Source: Muribaculaceae bacterium
Lineage (GTDB): Bacteria; Bacteroidota; Bacteroidia; Bacteroidales; Muribaculaceae
Reading direction: 5' to 3'
Length of the DNA: 57,882 nucleotides
Assembly: GCA_023667015.1 (NCBI GenBank)
Contig: JAMPAX010000011.1
Coordinates: forward strand, 1 to 57,882
In this document: piece by piece, positions 16,203 to 25,155 of the stretch
Layout: each line of letters starts with the position of its first letter
Numbering within the stretch: position 1 is the stretch's first letter
Made by a program: the position numbers and the translations under genes
Notes under the pieces: generated by a model
Told to the model about the DNA's origin: nothing
Database searches by the model: none
The model's input: the letters and a program-made list of their open reading frames with translations, nothing else

Positions 16203-17609
16203 ATGACTATCACACTGATTTTAATTTTTGTGGTGGGCTATCTTGCTATAGCCCTCGAACATCCGCTGAAGGTGGATAAGGCGGCTGTGGCCCTGATTTT
16301 GGGCATGGTTCTTTGGATTGTTTATGCCCTTGGTGCCGAATGGTTTGTCCCTTTAGGTGCCGGCGAGAAGTTTGCTGAGTTCGTTAACGCCCATCCCTCA
16401 CTTGCCAAGGAGTCGTTAGGGCATCAAGCCCTCCGGTATATCCTGGACGTTGACATCGTGGAGCATCTTGGTGACATTACCCAGACGCTCTTCTTCCTTA
16501 TCGGAGCGATGACAATCGTAGAGCTCGTGGACGTCCACGGAGGCTTCCGAATCATCACCGATAAGATTACCACACGTGATAAACGTAAATTGTTATGGAT
16601 TATTGCATTCACTACCTTTATGATGTCTGCCGTCCTCGACAATCTTACTACTACCATAGTCATGATCATGCTGCTCTCGAAGCTCATATCCGACAAGCAT
16701 GAGCGCTGGCTATATGCCGGTGCGATTGTCATTGCCGCTAATTCCGGTGGTGCCTGGTCTCCTATCGGCGATGTTACTACTATCATGCTCTGGGTGAAAG
16801 GTAATGTCACAGCCGAGGCTCTTATCTGCTACGTACTCCTTCCCAGTATCGTCTCAATGGTAGTACCTGTAGCTTTAGTGACAGCAAAGCTGAAAGGGAG
16901 CTTAGCACCCGTAATTGCCGACAACGACAAGACAGAGTCGCAGTTCTCACAAGGTGAGAGCAATACGATGTTCTTTATCGGTGTAGGAGGTCTTCTGTTT
17001 GTGCCTATATTCAAGGCTATCACTCATCTGCCCCCATTCGTAGGAATGCTTCTCGTATTGGGTCTTCTTTGGGTATATACTGAAATCTTCTACAATCGCC
17101 GTAAGCGACTGGCACGGTTTGGCAAGGAATATCGTCTGCCGCAGGTTATCAAGCGTATAGATATGCCTTCTATTCTCTTCTTCTTAGGCATTCTGATGGC
17201 TGTAGCCGTATTGCAATCTGCCGGAGTATTGGCGATGCTGGCGCGCGCTCTGGATGAGTCTATCCACAATGTATATATCATTGACACTATCCTGGGAGTG
17301 CTCTCATCGATAGTTGACAATGTGCCGTTGGTAGCCGCTGCCATGGGTATGTATCCTATTGCTGAGATCGGCGCTACGGGCTACGACGCCAATTTCATGG
17401 TTGACGGCACATTCTGGGAGCTTCTCAGCTACTGTGCCGGCGTGGGTGGTTCGATAATGATTATCGGGTCTGCCGCCGGAGTTATCGCTATGGGCTTGGA
17501 GAAAATAAGCTTTGGATGGTATCTGAAGAGATTCAGCTGGTTGGCGCTGATAGGGTATCTCTGCGGTGTAGGAGTCTACCTGGCTGAACATCTCATAATG
17601 GGCAAATAA
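16203..17609 (+). CDS. nhaD: NhaD-type Na+/H+ antiporter
   Basis: A 468-residue inner-membrane protein of the ion transporter superfamily that I assign to NhaD, exchanging external protons for internal sodium. About twelve hydrophobic segments are visible. Family motifs: LEHPLKVDKAAVALILG at the N-terminus, AVLDNLTTTIVMIMLLSKLI (residues about 141-160), IVIAANSGGAWSPIGDVTTIMLWVKGNV (about 175-205) and VDNVPLVAAAMGMYP in the second half, a symmetrical counterpart of the first DN motif. It is a single-gene unit with a long structured leader and its own terminator at 17637. Arsenite-type transporters share the fold, but the motifs favour NhaD. Confidence 0.9.
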   Translation: MTITLILIFVVGYLAIALEHPLKVDKAAVALILGMVLWIVYALGAEWFVPLGAGEKFAEFVNAHPSLAKESLGHQALRYILDVDIVEHLGDITQTLFFLIGAMTIVELVDVHGGFRIITDKITTRDKRKLLWIIAFTTFMMSAVLDNLTTTIVMIMLLSKLISDKHERWLYAGAIVIAANSGGAWSPIGDVTTIMLWVKGNVTAEALICYVLLPSIVSMVVPVALVTAKLKGSLAPVIADNDKTESQFSQGESNTMFFIGVGGLLFVPIFKAITHLPPFVGMLLVLGLLWVYTEIFYNRRKRLARFGKEYRLPQVIKRIDMPSILFFLGILMAVAVLQSAGVLAMLARALDESIHNVYIIDTILGVLSSIVDNVPLVAAAMGMYPIAEIGATGYDANFMVDGTFWELLSYCAGVGGSIMIIGSAAGVIAMGLEKISFGWYLKRFSWLALIGYLCGVGVYLAEHLIMGK

Positions 17610-17636
17610 GCCCAACATGATTCATAAGGATTTATC

Positions 17637-17674
17637 AGGATGCATCGGGAATCAACCTGATGCATCTTGTTTTA
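17637..17674 (+). terminator. nhaD terminator
   Basis: A 13-bp stem with two G-U pairs joins 17637-17649 and 17656-17668, both containing GATGCATC, followed by GTTTTA. A second small hairpin, CCTGA-TTTA-TCAGG (17686-17699), spans the stop codon of the convergent gene. Confidence 0.65.
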
Positions 17675-17694
17675 TCATGTTGCAACCTGATTTA

Positions 17695-18666
17695 TCAGGA
17701 TACTATTAGAATCCGGACGTAGATGGCGATTAGCAGGAGCGAAAGGATGAATAGTAGCAGTCCCGGTTTTGGCAGGCGATAGAGTGCGTAGAGATTGCCG
17801 AATTGCACGGCTATCCAGAAGTTGAGTGTTGCAACGTAGGCAAATAGATTGTCGAAATCTACCATCATACACAGTGCGCAGAGAAAACCTAATGTGTTTA
17901 CGGTATTATTCATGAGCCTAATGCCTGAATTTCCGGCATAGAGCCGCATGGCATTGTTCATACATAGCAAGACGGCTACCAGGAAGAGGAGCCCGGTCTC
18001 TACGAGCGTCATAAAGAGGTCGGTGCGGTCGTTGACCATACTGAAGATATTCTTTAATACCGGCAAATGGAAGTCTGAGATGGAGACGATTCCCAAGCCA
18101 AGTACTGCCCAGTAAGGGGCCACCAATCCCATACCGAAGGCCATGAGTTCTTTGAAATTGAGTTTCCTTAGAAGCAGTCCTCCTATGATAAATGCCGGAA
18201 TCATAGGCAGAAAGGCATACTGGCACATTGACCCTATAGAGATGAGAGTGGCGATAATAAAGAAGTCTTGAGTGGCATTACGTTTGCTCGCCGTGTCGAA
18301 AAGTAGTGCCAAGCATATGAGATTGACTACCAGAAGTATCGTCGATGAGCATACTCCCGGCGTTATGAAGACGTTGGTAGCCGTGAGCATAAGAAATATC
18401 GACGGGAAAAGCATTGACTCACCCCTCACAAAGTTAAAACGCTTGTTGAGTAGCAACATAGCCGGGGCAGCTACGAGAATGAGCAGAGTGTTGACAATGC
18501 CACTCAGAGCGGAAGAAGGAAACCAGAGGTCGGGGGAATTGAGACAAAGCCCCATCTGCTCCCCCCTAGGAGGAGTGGGCCCCCAAGTCATGTTGACGAT
18601 AATAAGAATTGCCGCAACGACAAGAGTCGTGATGAAAGCTGAAGCACCTACCGCAGACCTATTCAT
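17695..18666 (-). CDS. Multi-pass membrane protein, DUF6427-like
   Basis: A 323-residue integral membrane protein with about nine or ten hydrophobic segments and few charged residues. It resembles DUF6427, a Bacteroidota family of unknown function that I recall near purD in other genomes; here it also lies 69 bp downstream of purD on the same strand. No catalytic motif is evident. The segment NKRFNFVRGESMLFPSIFLMLTATN and the C-terminal NLYALYRLPKPGLLLF stand out. Its stop codon lies in a small palindrome facing nhaD. The family name rests on context plus general character and is uncertain. Confidence 0.6.
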   Translation of the reverse strand: MNRSAVGASAFITTLVVAAILIIVNMTWGPTPPRGEQMGLCLNSPDLWFPSSALSGIVNTLLILVAAPAMLLLNKRFNFVRGESMLFPSIFLMLTATNVFITPGVCSSTILLVVNLICLALLFDTASKRNATQDFFIIATLISIGSMCQYAFLPMIPAFIIGGLLLRKLNFKELMAFGMGLVAPYWAVLGLGIVSISDFHLPVLKNIFSMVNDRTDLFMTLVETGLLFLVAVLLCMNNAMRLYAGNSGIRLMNNTVNTLGFLCALCMMVDFDNLFAYVATLNFWIAVQFGNLYALYRLPKPGLLLFILSLLLIAIYVRILIVS

Positions 18667-18735
18667 AAGTTAGGACTCTAATCATAGAAGTTTGTTGGGT
18701 GAAATTTTATGAGATGGATCCGAAGGAGGACTTCA

Positions 18736-19998
18736 TCAGAGTCCGATGTCATGGCGAGAATAGACGCCATTGAAGTCTATCATATCAGCACCTCGGCGAG
18801 CCTTGGCGGCTGCCTCTGAGAGATTGTCTGCCAGGGCCACTACTGTAGCTATACGTCCGCCGTCCGTCAGCAGGAGGTCTCCCTCTCCCTTCTTGACAGC
18901 ACCGTTAAATACCATACAACCGGCGCTCTCGGCGCTCTCGATACCACGAATAGCGTCTCCCTTCACCGGAATGCCGGGGTATCCCTTGGCTACCAATACT
19001 ATTCCTACGGCCGTCTGCTCGCGTACGGAGATTTTCTTCAGCGCTAAGGTGCGGTCGGCTATCCCCTCGAGCAAGTCTACGATATCGCTCTCTATGCGAG
19101 GGATTATCACTTGCGTCTCAGGGTCGCCAAGGCGCACATTATATTCGAGGATCACCGGCTCTCCGTCATGATTTACTATTCCTAAATACAGGAATCCGCG
19201 GAAGTCCATACCCTCTTCCTTTAGACCTTTGAGGGTGGGGATAAGGATTCTCTGCTCCACCTTGGCGCGAAACTCCTCATCGATATGGGGTGCGGGAGAG
19301 ACAGCGCCAAGACCGGCAGTGTTCAACCCCGTGTCTCCGTCGCCGTAGCGTTTGTAGTCATGAGCATCGGGGAGTCTCATCCAGTCGTCGCCATCTACGG
19401 CATAGAACATAGAGCATTCTCTGCCCGCGATGTATTCCTCCACGATTACAGTATCGGAAGACTTGCCGAAGAGGCCTGAAATCATCTCAGAGAGCATCTC
19501 CTTGGCCTCTACGAGTGACTCTGATATGAATACCCCTCTGCCGGCGGCAAGTCCATCGGCTTTTACTACGTAGGGTGGGCGAAGAGCTTCGAGAAAGCTG
19601 TACCCTTCGTCGATGGTATCGGCAGTGACCGACATGAAGCGCGGAGAGGGTATGGCATGTCGAATCATAAATTCCTTGGCGAATTCCTTGCTCCCTTCGA
19701 GACGTGCACATTCAGTGTCGGGTGCGATTATTTTCGCACCGGTAGTCTCCAGAGCTTCGTAGATGCCGGAAACTATCGGAGCCTCCGGACCTACTACTAC
19801 TAAGTCGATACTGTTTCCCTCTACAAATTTTCGCAGAGCTTCAAGGTCCAGAGCTGAGATGTCGGCATGTATTGCACCGTCAATAAGCGACGGTGTGGAA
19901 TAGAGCTTACGGCATCGGGGGCTGCGGAGGATTTTGGAAGCTAAGGCCGACTCTCTTCCCCCCTTTCCGATAAGGAGTATGTCTATGATGTCTTTCAT
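18736..19998 (-). CDS. purD: Phosphoribosylamine-glycine ligase
   Basis: Second enzyme of purine synthesis, joining glycine to 5-phosphoribosylamine with ATP. The ATP-grasp protein starts ILLIGKGGRESALASKI, has VVGPEAPIVSGIYEAL (about 70-85), YVVKADGLAAGRGVFIS (about 142-158), VEEYIAGRECSMFY, and the metal-binding EYNVRLGDPETQVIIPRI (about 278-295). The length of 420 is normal. Its start overlaps the methyltransferase stop by four bases, so translation is coupled. Confidence 0.96.
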   Translation of the reverse strand: MKDIIDILLIGKGGRESALASKILRSPRCRKLYSTPSLIDGAIHADISALDLEALRKFVEGNSIDLVVVGPEAPIVSGIYEALETTGAKIIAPDTECARLEGSKEFAKEFMIRHAIPSPRFMSVTADTIDEGYSFLEALRPPYVVKADGLAAGRGVFISESLVEAKEMLSEMISGLFGKSSDTVIVEEYIAGRECSMFYAVDGDDWMRLPDAHDYKRYGDGDTGLNTAGLGAVSPAPHIDEEFRAKVEQRILIPTLKGLKEEGMDFRGFLYLGIVNHDGEPVILEYNVRLGDPETQVIIPRIESDIVDLLEGIADRTLALKKISVREQTAVGIVLVAKGYPGIPVKGDAIRGIESAESAGCMVFNGAVKKGEGDLLLTDGGRIATVVALADNLSEAAAKARRGADMIDFNGVYSRHDIGL

Positions 19999-21476
19999 TC
20001 TTCAGACGATTTCTTCCATCCCCGTCGGGATCTCATATGTACTGTAGAGATGGAGATAGCCTTTTCTTTGTCGATGGATGGACCTTTGTCGGAGACCTTG
20101 CGGACCTCAGGGCGTCGATTGCCCCGGAAATCATCGTGATGTCCCCCCTTCTTTCCTTCAAAACGGTCTTTTCGTCGGTCATCGCGACGGTCTCTCTTGC
20201 GGTCGTCGCGACGTCGCGGGGAGTCGCCAAATTTGCGTGACTCTTCGTCCCATTCGCGGCGTGACATATGGCGTACCGGTCGCTTGGCTTCCCGTTCAAA
20301 CTCGGTGTTGGCTACGCTCCCTCCGGCGGCCTTGAAATCGTTGTATTTGCCGTCGAAGAGTAGATATTCCCGCAGTGAGCATTCCAAAGATCCGTTGAGT
20401 ATTGGGAACTTAACGCTCGGCTTGAGATGGATGGCATCGAAATGCTCGTCGCGATAGCCGAGAATCCATGCATGCCATCCCCCGAATTCCTCCTTGAGCC
20501 ATTTGCCGATATTGCGATATAGCGACTCCATATCGTCGGGGCGCAGTCTCTCGCCGTAGGGGGGATTCATAATCAGAGTACCATCGGGATCGAGCTCTTT
20601 CCAGTCTCCCATAGAGCGGCAGGAGAGGGAAATCATGTTCTCCACGCGAGCATTACGTATATTGGCGCGAGCTATAGCTACAGCCTCGGGGTCGATGTCT
20701 CCGCCATAAATTTTATGGATAAACTCGCGCTCTTCGGAGTCGTCGTTGTAGATTGATTCAAAGAGGTCGCGGTTGAAGTCCGGCCATTTCTCAAAGGCGA
20801 AGCTTTCGCGGTAGATGCCGGGGTTGATATTAGCGGCAATCAGGGCAGCCTCAATGAGGAAGGTGCCGGAGCCACACATGGGGTCGGCGAAGTCGGTATC
20901 CCCGCGCCATCCGGTCTTCAGTATTATGCCGGCAGCGAGTACTTCATTGATGGGAGCTTCGGTCTGCTCGCGGCGATAGCCACGCTTCGAGAGGGGTTCG
21001 CCGGAGGAGTCCAGCGAGATTGTGACTTGATTCTCAAAGATATGGATATTAAACATCAAGTCAGCGCCTTTCAGGCGTATCGATGGGCGACGGCCGTAGC
21101 GGTCGGTGAAGTGGTCTACGATGCCATCTTTTACTCTATAGGTGACGTACTTGGAATGGGTGAACTCACCGGAATTGACCGTTGAGTCGATGCTGAAGGT
21201 CGACTCCGGGGTGAGATATTTTTCCCATTCAATGTCGCGTACGCAGTCGTAGAGTTCATCCGGGTCTGCTGCGGAGAATTTGAATATGGGTCGCAGGATT
21301 CTGAGAGCGGAGCGGCAGCAGAGATTAGCTTTATACAGGATTTCGAGGTCACCCTCAAAAGATACCATTCTGCGGCCTATTTCTACATTCTGGGCACCCA
21401 AAGCGATAAGCTCATCGCGGAGTACATCCTCAAGGCCCTGGAATGTCTTGGCCACCATCGGAAACGTTGATTCCAT
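19995..21476 (-). CDS. THUMP-domain rRNA methyltransferase, RlmL-like
   Basis: A 493-residue enzyme resembling the N-terminal half of RlmKL, which forms m2G2445 in 23S rRNA. A ferredoxin-like/THUMP region occupies about residues 1-160 (KTFQGLEDVLRDELIALGAQNV). The Rossmann methyltransferase domain follows, with DPMCGSGTFLIEAA for S-adenosylmethionine and the N-methylation motif NPPYGERL. The last 95 or so residues form a highly charged tail rich in Arg, Asp and Lys, likely disordered and RNA-binding, which is not part of the catalytic family core. The gene lies 75 bp after ftsZ and is coupled to purD. Confidence 0.88.
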   Translation of the reverse strand: MESTFPMVAKTFQGLEDVLRDELIALGAQNVEIGRRMVSFEGDLEILYKANLCCRSALRILRPIFKFSAADPDELYDCVRDIEWEKYLTPESTFSIDSTVNSGEFTHSKYVTYRVKDGIVDHFTDRYGRRPSIRLKGADLMFNIHIFENQVTISLDSSGEPLSKRGYRREQTEAPINEVLAAGIILKTGWRGDTDFADPMCGSGTFLIEAALIAANINPGIYRESFAFEKWPDFNRDLFESIYNDDSEEREFIHKIYGGDIDPEAVAIARANIRNARVENMISLSCRSMGDWKELDPDGTLIMNPPYGERLRPDDMESLYRNIGKWLKEEFGGWHAWILGYRDEHFDAIHLKPSVKFPILNGSLECSLREYLLFDGKYNDFKAAGGSVANTEFEREAKRPVRHMSRREWDEESRKFGDSPRRRDDRKRDRRDDRRKDRFEGKKGGHHDDFRGNRRPEVRKVSDKGPSIDKEKAISISTVHMRSRRGWKKSSEE

Positions 21477-21516
21477 TCTTTATTCGGAGCGTTTATAAGT
21501 TATTTTCGATTTTGCA

Positions 21517-21547
21517 AGTTTCCAAGTCGCTTTGCGATTTGGAAACT
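21517..21547. other. Stem-loop between ftsZ and the methyltransferase gene
   Basis: AGTTTCCAAGTCGC (21517-21530) pairs with GCGATTTGGAAACT (21534-21547) around a TTT loop on the plus strand with one G-U pair; in the minus-strand mRNA the same position is an A-C mismatch. There is no T-run, so it looks more like an mRNA processing or stability hairpin after ftsZ than a terminator. Confidence 0.45.
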
Positions 21548-21551
21548 AGAC

Positions 21552-22922
21552 TTAGAAGGTTATTTCTTTGCCGGAGCCATGCGATGTCGGAGCGGAGGGG
21601 AGCTCATGGCGCGAGATATTCTTCAGCAGGTCGTTGAAGCGTGGCTCACGGTTGAAGGTCGGGTTGCGTTCGAGCAGTGCGATAATTTCATGGTCGTCAA
21701 ACTGTGAGGGTTCAAGCACGGCATATTTTATTTTGGCTGTGTCGCGTAGCTGGCGAGCCATCTTTTCCTGACCATATACATCGGCGATGCGGCGCTGGGT
21801 GTCTTCATCGGAGACGGTTTTCTGCTTGCGGGAGTCATGGCCGTCATCGGAGTCAGCGCGAAATACGAAGACATTCTCCTCGTGAGTCCCGGACTTGATG
21901 TCGTCTTTGAGGGTGACGTCGAATCCGGAGGCTAATACTGTTATCTTTACCTTGTCGCCAAGTTCGGGATCGTCGGCGATACCCCATTTTACGTCGAGGT
22001 TTGAGGGTAGTTTGGCCGTAAACTGGCGTATTTCATTAATCTCGCGAGCTGCAATTGGATGTTCGCAGTCTTTGGAGCATGAGAACTTGAAGAGCAGTCG
22101 CTTGGAGGTTTTTATATCGTGGGTCTTCAGTAGCGGCGAATGGAAGGCGTTGTGGAACGCATCGGAGATTCTGTTCTCCCCTTCTCCGTAGGCTGTAGAG
22201 ATGATAGCAGTCCCGGAATCTTTAAGAGTGGTCTTGACGTCTTGAAAGTCGACGTTGATGTAGCATTTTTCGGAGATGATTTCCGAAATGGAGCGTGCGG
22301 CATTGGCCAGAGTGTCGTCAGCTTTGTCGAAGGCGTTGAAGAAGTTAAGATCCTGGTAGATATCGATAAGGTTTTCATTATTGATAACCAGCAGAGCATC
22401 TACATGTTGTTTCATCTCATTGGCACCATCGATAGCCTTCAGAATCTTCTTGTCGCCCTCGAAGAGGAAAGGTACGGTGACGATACCGATAGTGAGTATA
22501 CCCATATCTTTAGCTATGCGGGCTACGACGGGAGCTGCTCCGGTACCGGTGCCACCACCCATTCCGGCGGTGATGAATACCATCTCCGTCTGGTCGTTGA
22601 AGAGTTCGCGGATTTCCTCTTCGCTGGCCTCAGCACATTGACGGCCGAGTTCGGGATTGTTGCCGGCACCGCGGCCATGAGTTATCTCCTTGCCGAGGAT
22701 AAGTTTCACGGGCACCGGACTCATCTCCAGGGCTTGCTTGTCGGTGTTGCAGACCACGTAGTTTATATTCTTGATGTTCTGCTTGTACATATAGTTGATG
22801 GCATTGCCGCCACCGCCACCTACACCGATAACTTTGATGATGGCGTCGTTGGAGTCGGCGCTGAAGCTTGAGCCGTCGGCTATGTCGTTGCTATGTATGG
22901 GGTTATTATTTTCGAAGTCCAT
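21552..22922 (-). CDS. ftsZ: Cell division protein FtsZ
   Basis: Tubulin-like GTPase that polymerises into the division ring. The nucleotide-binding part shows VIGVGGGGGNAINYMY (31-46), the tubulin signature GMGGGTGTGAA (120-130) and the T7 loop NVDFQDVKT (223-231) with the catalytic Asp. The tail after about residue 345 is variable and acidic, then ends with an ALLERNPTFNREPRF stretch resembling the conserved C-terminal SPTYKR-type segment of Bacteroidales FtsZ. At 456 residues it is longer than the E. coli protein because of this tail. It ends the dcw cluster, 39 bp after ftsA. Confidence 0.97.
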   Translation of the reverse strand: MDFENNNPIHSNDIADGSSFSADSNDAIIKVIGVGGGGGNAINYMYKQNIKNINYVVCNTDKQALEMSPVPVKLILGKEITHGRGAGNNPELGRQCAEASEEEIRELFNDQTEMVFITAGMGGGTGTGAAPVVARIAKDMGILTIGIVTVPFLFEGDKKILKAIDGANEMKQHVDALLVINNENLIDIYQDLNFFNAFDKADDTLANAARSISEIISEKCYINVDFQDVKTTLKDSGTAIISTAYGEGENRISDAFHNAFHSPLLKTHDIKTSKRLLFKFSCSKDCEHPIAAREINEIRQFTAKLPSNLDVKWGIADDPELGDKVKITVLASGFDVTLKDDIKSGTHEENVFVFRADSDDGHDSRKQKTVSDEDTQRRIADVYGQEKMARQLRDTAKIKYAVLEPSQFDDHEIIALLERNPTFNREPRFNDLLKNISRHELPSAPTSHGSGKEITF

Positions 22923-22961
22923 AATAGGGAGTTTCTTTAGAGTTGAGGATAGTAGTGAGGT

Positions 22962-24305
22962 TTATTCGTCATAGAGGTCAGAATCGTCCTCCTTGGGCGG
23001 GGCGAAGATTTGGGCGAGCTTGGACTGCCATTTGATGGAGAGTTTGGACATCCAGCCATTTTCCTGTTTCCGTTCCGGCTCATCTTCATAGTCTTTGGTG
23101 GATTCAGCCGGGGGTAGTTCACCCGTTGCGGGGAGGTCTTCTTTTACGGGGGTCTCCAGGCAGGTGACATTGCTCAGGGAGGCTCCTTCGTAGAGGATAC
23201 AACAGACGTTGATTATATCATCGCTGTTGTGTTCGTTGGTCTCTACGTGTATGAACTCGGGAAGATGTCCGGGGCGTGTCTGAAGATTGCTCTGGCGGTT
23301 GAGCAGCTCTATCATGCCATTTAGGCGAGAGCCGCCGCCGATGCAGATGATTCCCGCGGGGAGGTCTTTTTCTTTGAGTTCGGCGTAGGATATTTGCTCT
23401 ACGATGTTGGCTACAATCTCTTCGCTACGGGCTACGATATAGTCATTGACATCGCTCAAGCGGATTCCGTGGAGGTTGAGAGAGGGAGAGATATCGCGAG
23501 CCACTGCATTGCCTGAAGATATCTTAATCTCTTCGGCTCTCTCTTCGAGAAGCGACAGGGAAGTGAGGTCGCGGGTGATATTGCGTCCTCCAAGGGGGAT
23601 TGTAGAGAAATAGCGAAGGCTACCGCGATGATAGATAGACACGGAGGTGGTTTCCGCGCCCATGTCTACGAGCATACAGCCTAAGCGTTTCTCTTCTCCC
23701 GAGAGGATGAGATGGCCGGCAGCTAAGGAGGTGACCACGAATCCTTCCACCTTCAAGCCACATTTGTCTTCGATGACGCGTTGGATATGGCGTTTGAGTT
23801 CCGGGCGACATACGATGATATCGTAGGTGACGGATATCTCAGAGGCGGGCACACCTACCGGAGATGTGGTTTCGGCTTTCGTTTTGTCAATCTTATATAT
23901 ACGAGGTACGGCATCGACTACTGTCAGTGTATTGTCGATAGCCGTCTGCAGAGCATCGGAGCGCAGACGGTCTACGATGTCGGTAGTAATCTCTGTTTCT
24001 TCCGGGAGCGACAGGTGTACGTCGGTAGCAATCGAGCGCAGGGAGCGTCCGGAGAGGCCTACGAAGAGACCGCTGATTTTCTTGGGGGCGATTCCGGGAC
24101 GTCGTTGGAGCTTCTCGACAATCCTGGTGATGCGCATGGCGGTCTCTTCAAGGTTCTGTATCATGCCGTAGCGCACACATTCCTTGATACCTTCCTTTTC
24201 TGTAGCGATGACGGAGAGTTGCCCGTCGGGGTTGTAGCGACCCACGACTCCAATGATTTTGGAGCTACTTATTTCGATTGCGGCTACATATCTTTCTTGA
24301 TCCAT
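22962..24305 (-). CDS. ftsA: Cell division protein FtsA
   Basis: Actin-like protein that tethers FtsZ to the membrane. The start at 24305 (MDQERYVAAIEISSSKIIGVVGRY) is preferred over an upstream ATG at 24443, because the extra 46 residues would overlap ftsQ and resemble nothing. Phosphate-binding stretches include AIEISSSKI, LVDMGAETTSVSIY and ICIGGGSRLNGM; the SHS2/1C insertion runs about 80-165. The tail (after about 385) is charged and ends near a KLSIKWQSKLAQIFAPP segment that could be the amphipathic membrane anchor. Length 447. Confidence 0.95.
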   Translation of the reverse strand: MDQERYVAAIEISSSKIIGVVGRYNPDGQLSVIATEKEGIKECVRYGMIQNLEETAMRITRIVEKLQRRPGIAPKKISGLFVGLSGRSLRSIATDVHLSLPEETEITTDIVDRLRSDALQTAIDNTLTVVDAVPRIYKIDKTKAETTSPVGVPASEISVTYDIIVCRPELKRHIQRVIEDKCGLKVEGFVVTSLAAGHLILSGEEKRLGCMLVDMGAETTSVSIYHRGSLRYFSTIPLGGRNITRDLTSLSLLEERAEEIKISSGNAVARDISPSLNLHGIRLSDVNDYIVARSEEIVANIVEQISYAELKEKDLPAGIICIGGGSRLNGMIELLNRQSNLQTRPGHLPEFIHVETNEHNSDDIINVCCILYEGASLSNVTCLETPVKEDLPATGELPPAESTKDYEDEPERKQENGWMSKLSIKWQSKLAQIFAPPKEDDSDLYDE

Positions 24306-24315
24306 ATCCTGTCGG

Positions 24316-25155
24316 TTAGATGTCGCGTTGTGGTTTTTCGGGAGCGGGGGTCTCCTGCGACAGGGAGGCCTCTTCAGGATTTTCAGACTCTTCGATAGCC
24401 ACAGCGGGATGGAGTGGCGTTTTGTCGCGGCGTGTGGCCACAATTTGGCCGCGGAACTTCACTGAGATGGTGTCGTACGTCTCCCAGCCGCGATATGGGA
24501 GGATATTGCGATAGGCGGTGAGTATGGCGCTGCGTTTCTCAGCCAGGCGAGAGGTGTCGCCGATGTTGATGACGTGGCCCGCCATGCGCGGTATGAGCAG
24601 TATGTTGTTGCGGTCGTGAACCACAATCTGTCCTACAAGGTTCTTCATCAGCGAGTCGGAGGCTACAAAGCGGCTGACCGGTAGGATGTAGACCGGCGGC
24701 AGTTGTTTCGAGAAGTGACCGCTGACTATGGGCACATCGGAGTAGAATTCTGCTTTGGAGTTGATTCGTTTGCCGTCTTTGTTGACGTAATAGCTCTGTG
24801 AACCGTCAAAAATACGTATCTCGGGAATCATCGGCACAATCTTCACTGTGAGCTTCCCCTTGGAGTTGAGTACGCATTCTACGTCTTCGAAATTGCTCAG
24901 TGATTTCAGATAGTTCTCGATAGCGAGGGTATTGATTTTGCCAAGCCTTTCCCCTTCTATTTTGACCGGGCATCTGCTAAGCTCGGCCATTACTCCCTGG
25001 ATTGTCAGCGAGTCGGCCATCGTTGCCCCCTCAATTTTTACTGATATTCCGGAGCAGATATCCTCAGCAGCACGGGCATTAGCCCAGACGGCCATACCCA
25101 CCGCGTAGGCGATGAGCACAGTCAGGAGTAGCCATTTCAGAACAGTCTGCTTCAT
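24316..25155 (-). CDS. ftsQ: Cell division protein FtsQ
   Basis: Bitopic divisome scaffold. One membrane helix at about residues 8-26 (KWLLLTVLIAYAVGMAVWA) is followed by a POTRA-like region (about 36-110, including ISVKIEGATMADS) and the FtsQ beta domain (about 115-250, with ESYYVN-like SYYVNKDGKRI). The C-terminal 35 residues are proline- and glutamate-rich. Sequence conservation of FtsQ is low; the assignment rests on size, topology and position between murC and ftsA. Its ATG overlaps the murC stop by four bases. Confidence 0.88.
   Translation of the reverse strand: MKQTVLKWLLLTVLIAYAVGMAVWANARAAEDICSGISVKIEGATMADSLTIQGVMAELSRCPVKIEGERLGKINTLAIENYLKSLSNFEDVECVLNSKGKLTVKIVPMIPEIRIFDGSQSYYVNKDGKRINSKAEFYSDVPIVSGHFSKQLPPVYILPVSRFVASDSLMKNLVGQIVVHDRNNILLIPRMAGHVINIGDTSRLAEKRSAILTAYRNILPYRGWETYDTISVKFRGQIVATRRDKTPLHPAVAIEESENPEEASLSQETPAPEKPQRDI

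Noticed and set aside
22140..22871. 243-codon rightward open frame
   Set aside because: Lies entirely antisense to ftsZ, and its composition is what the ftsZ codon pattern produces in that frame; no family similarity.
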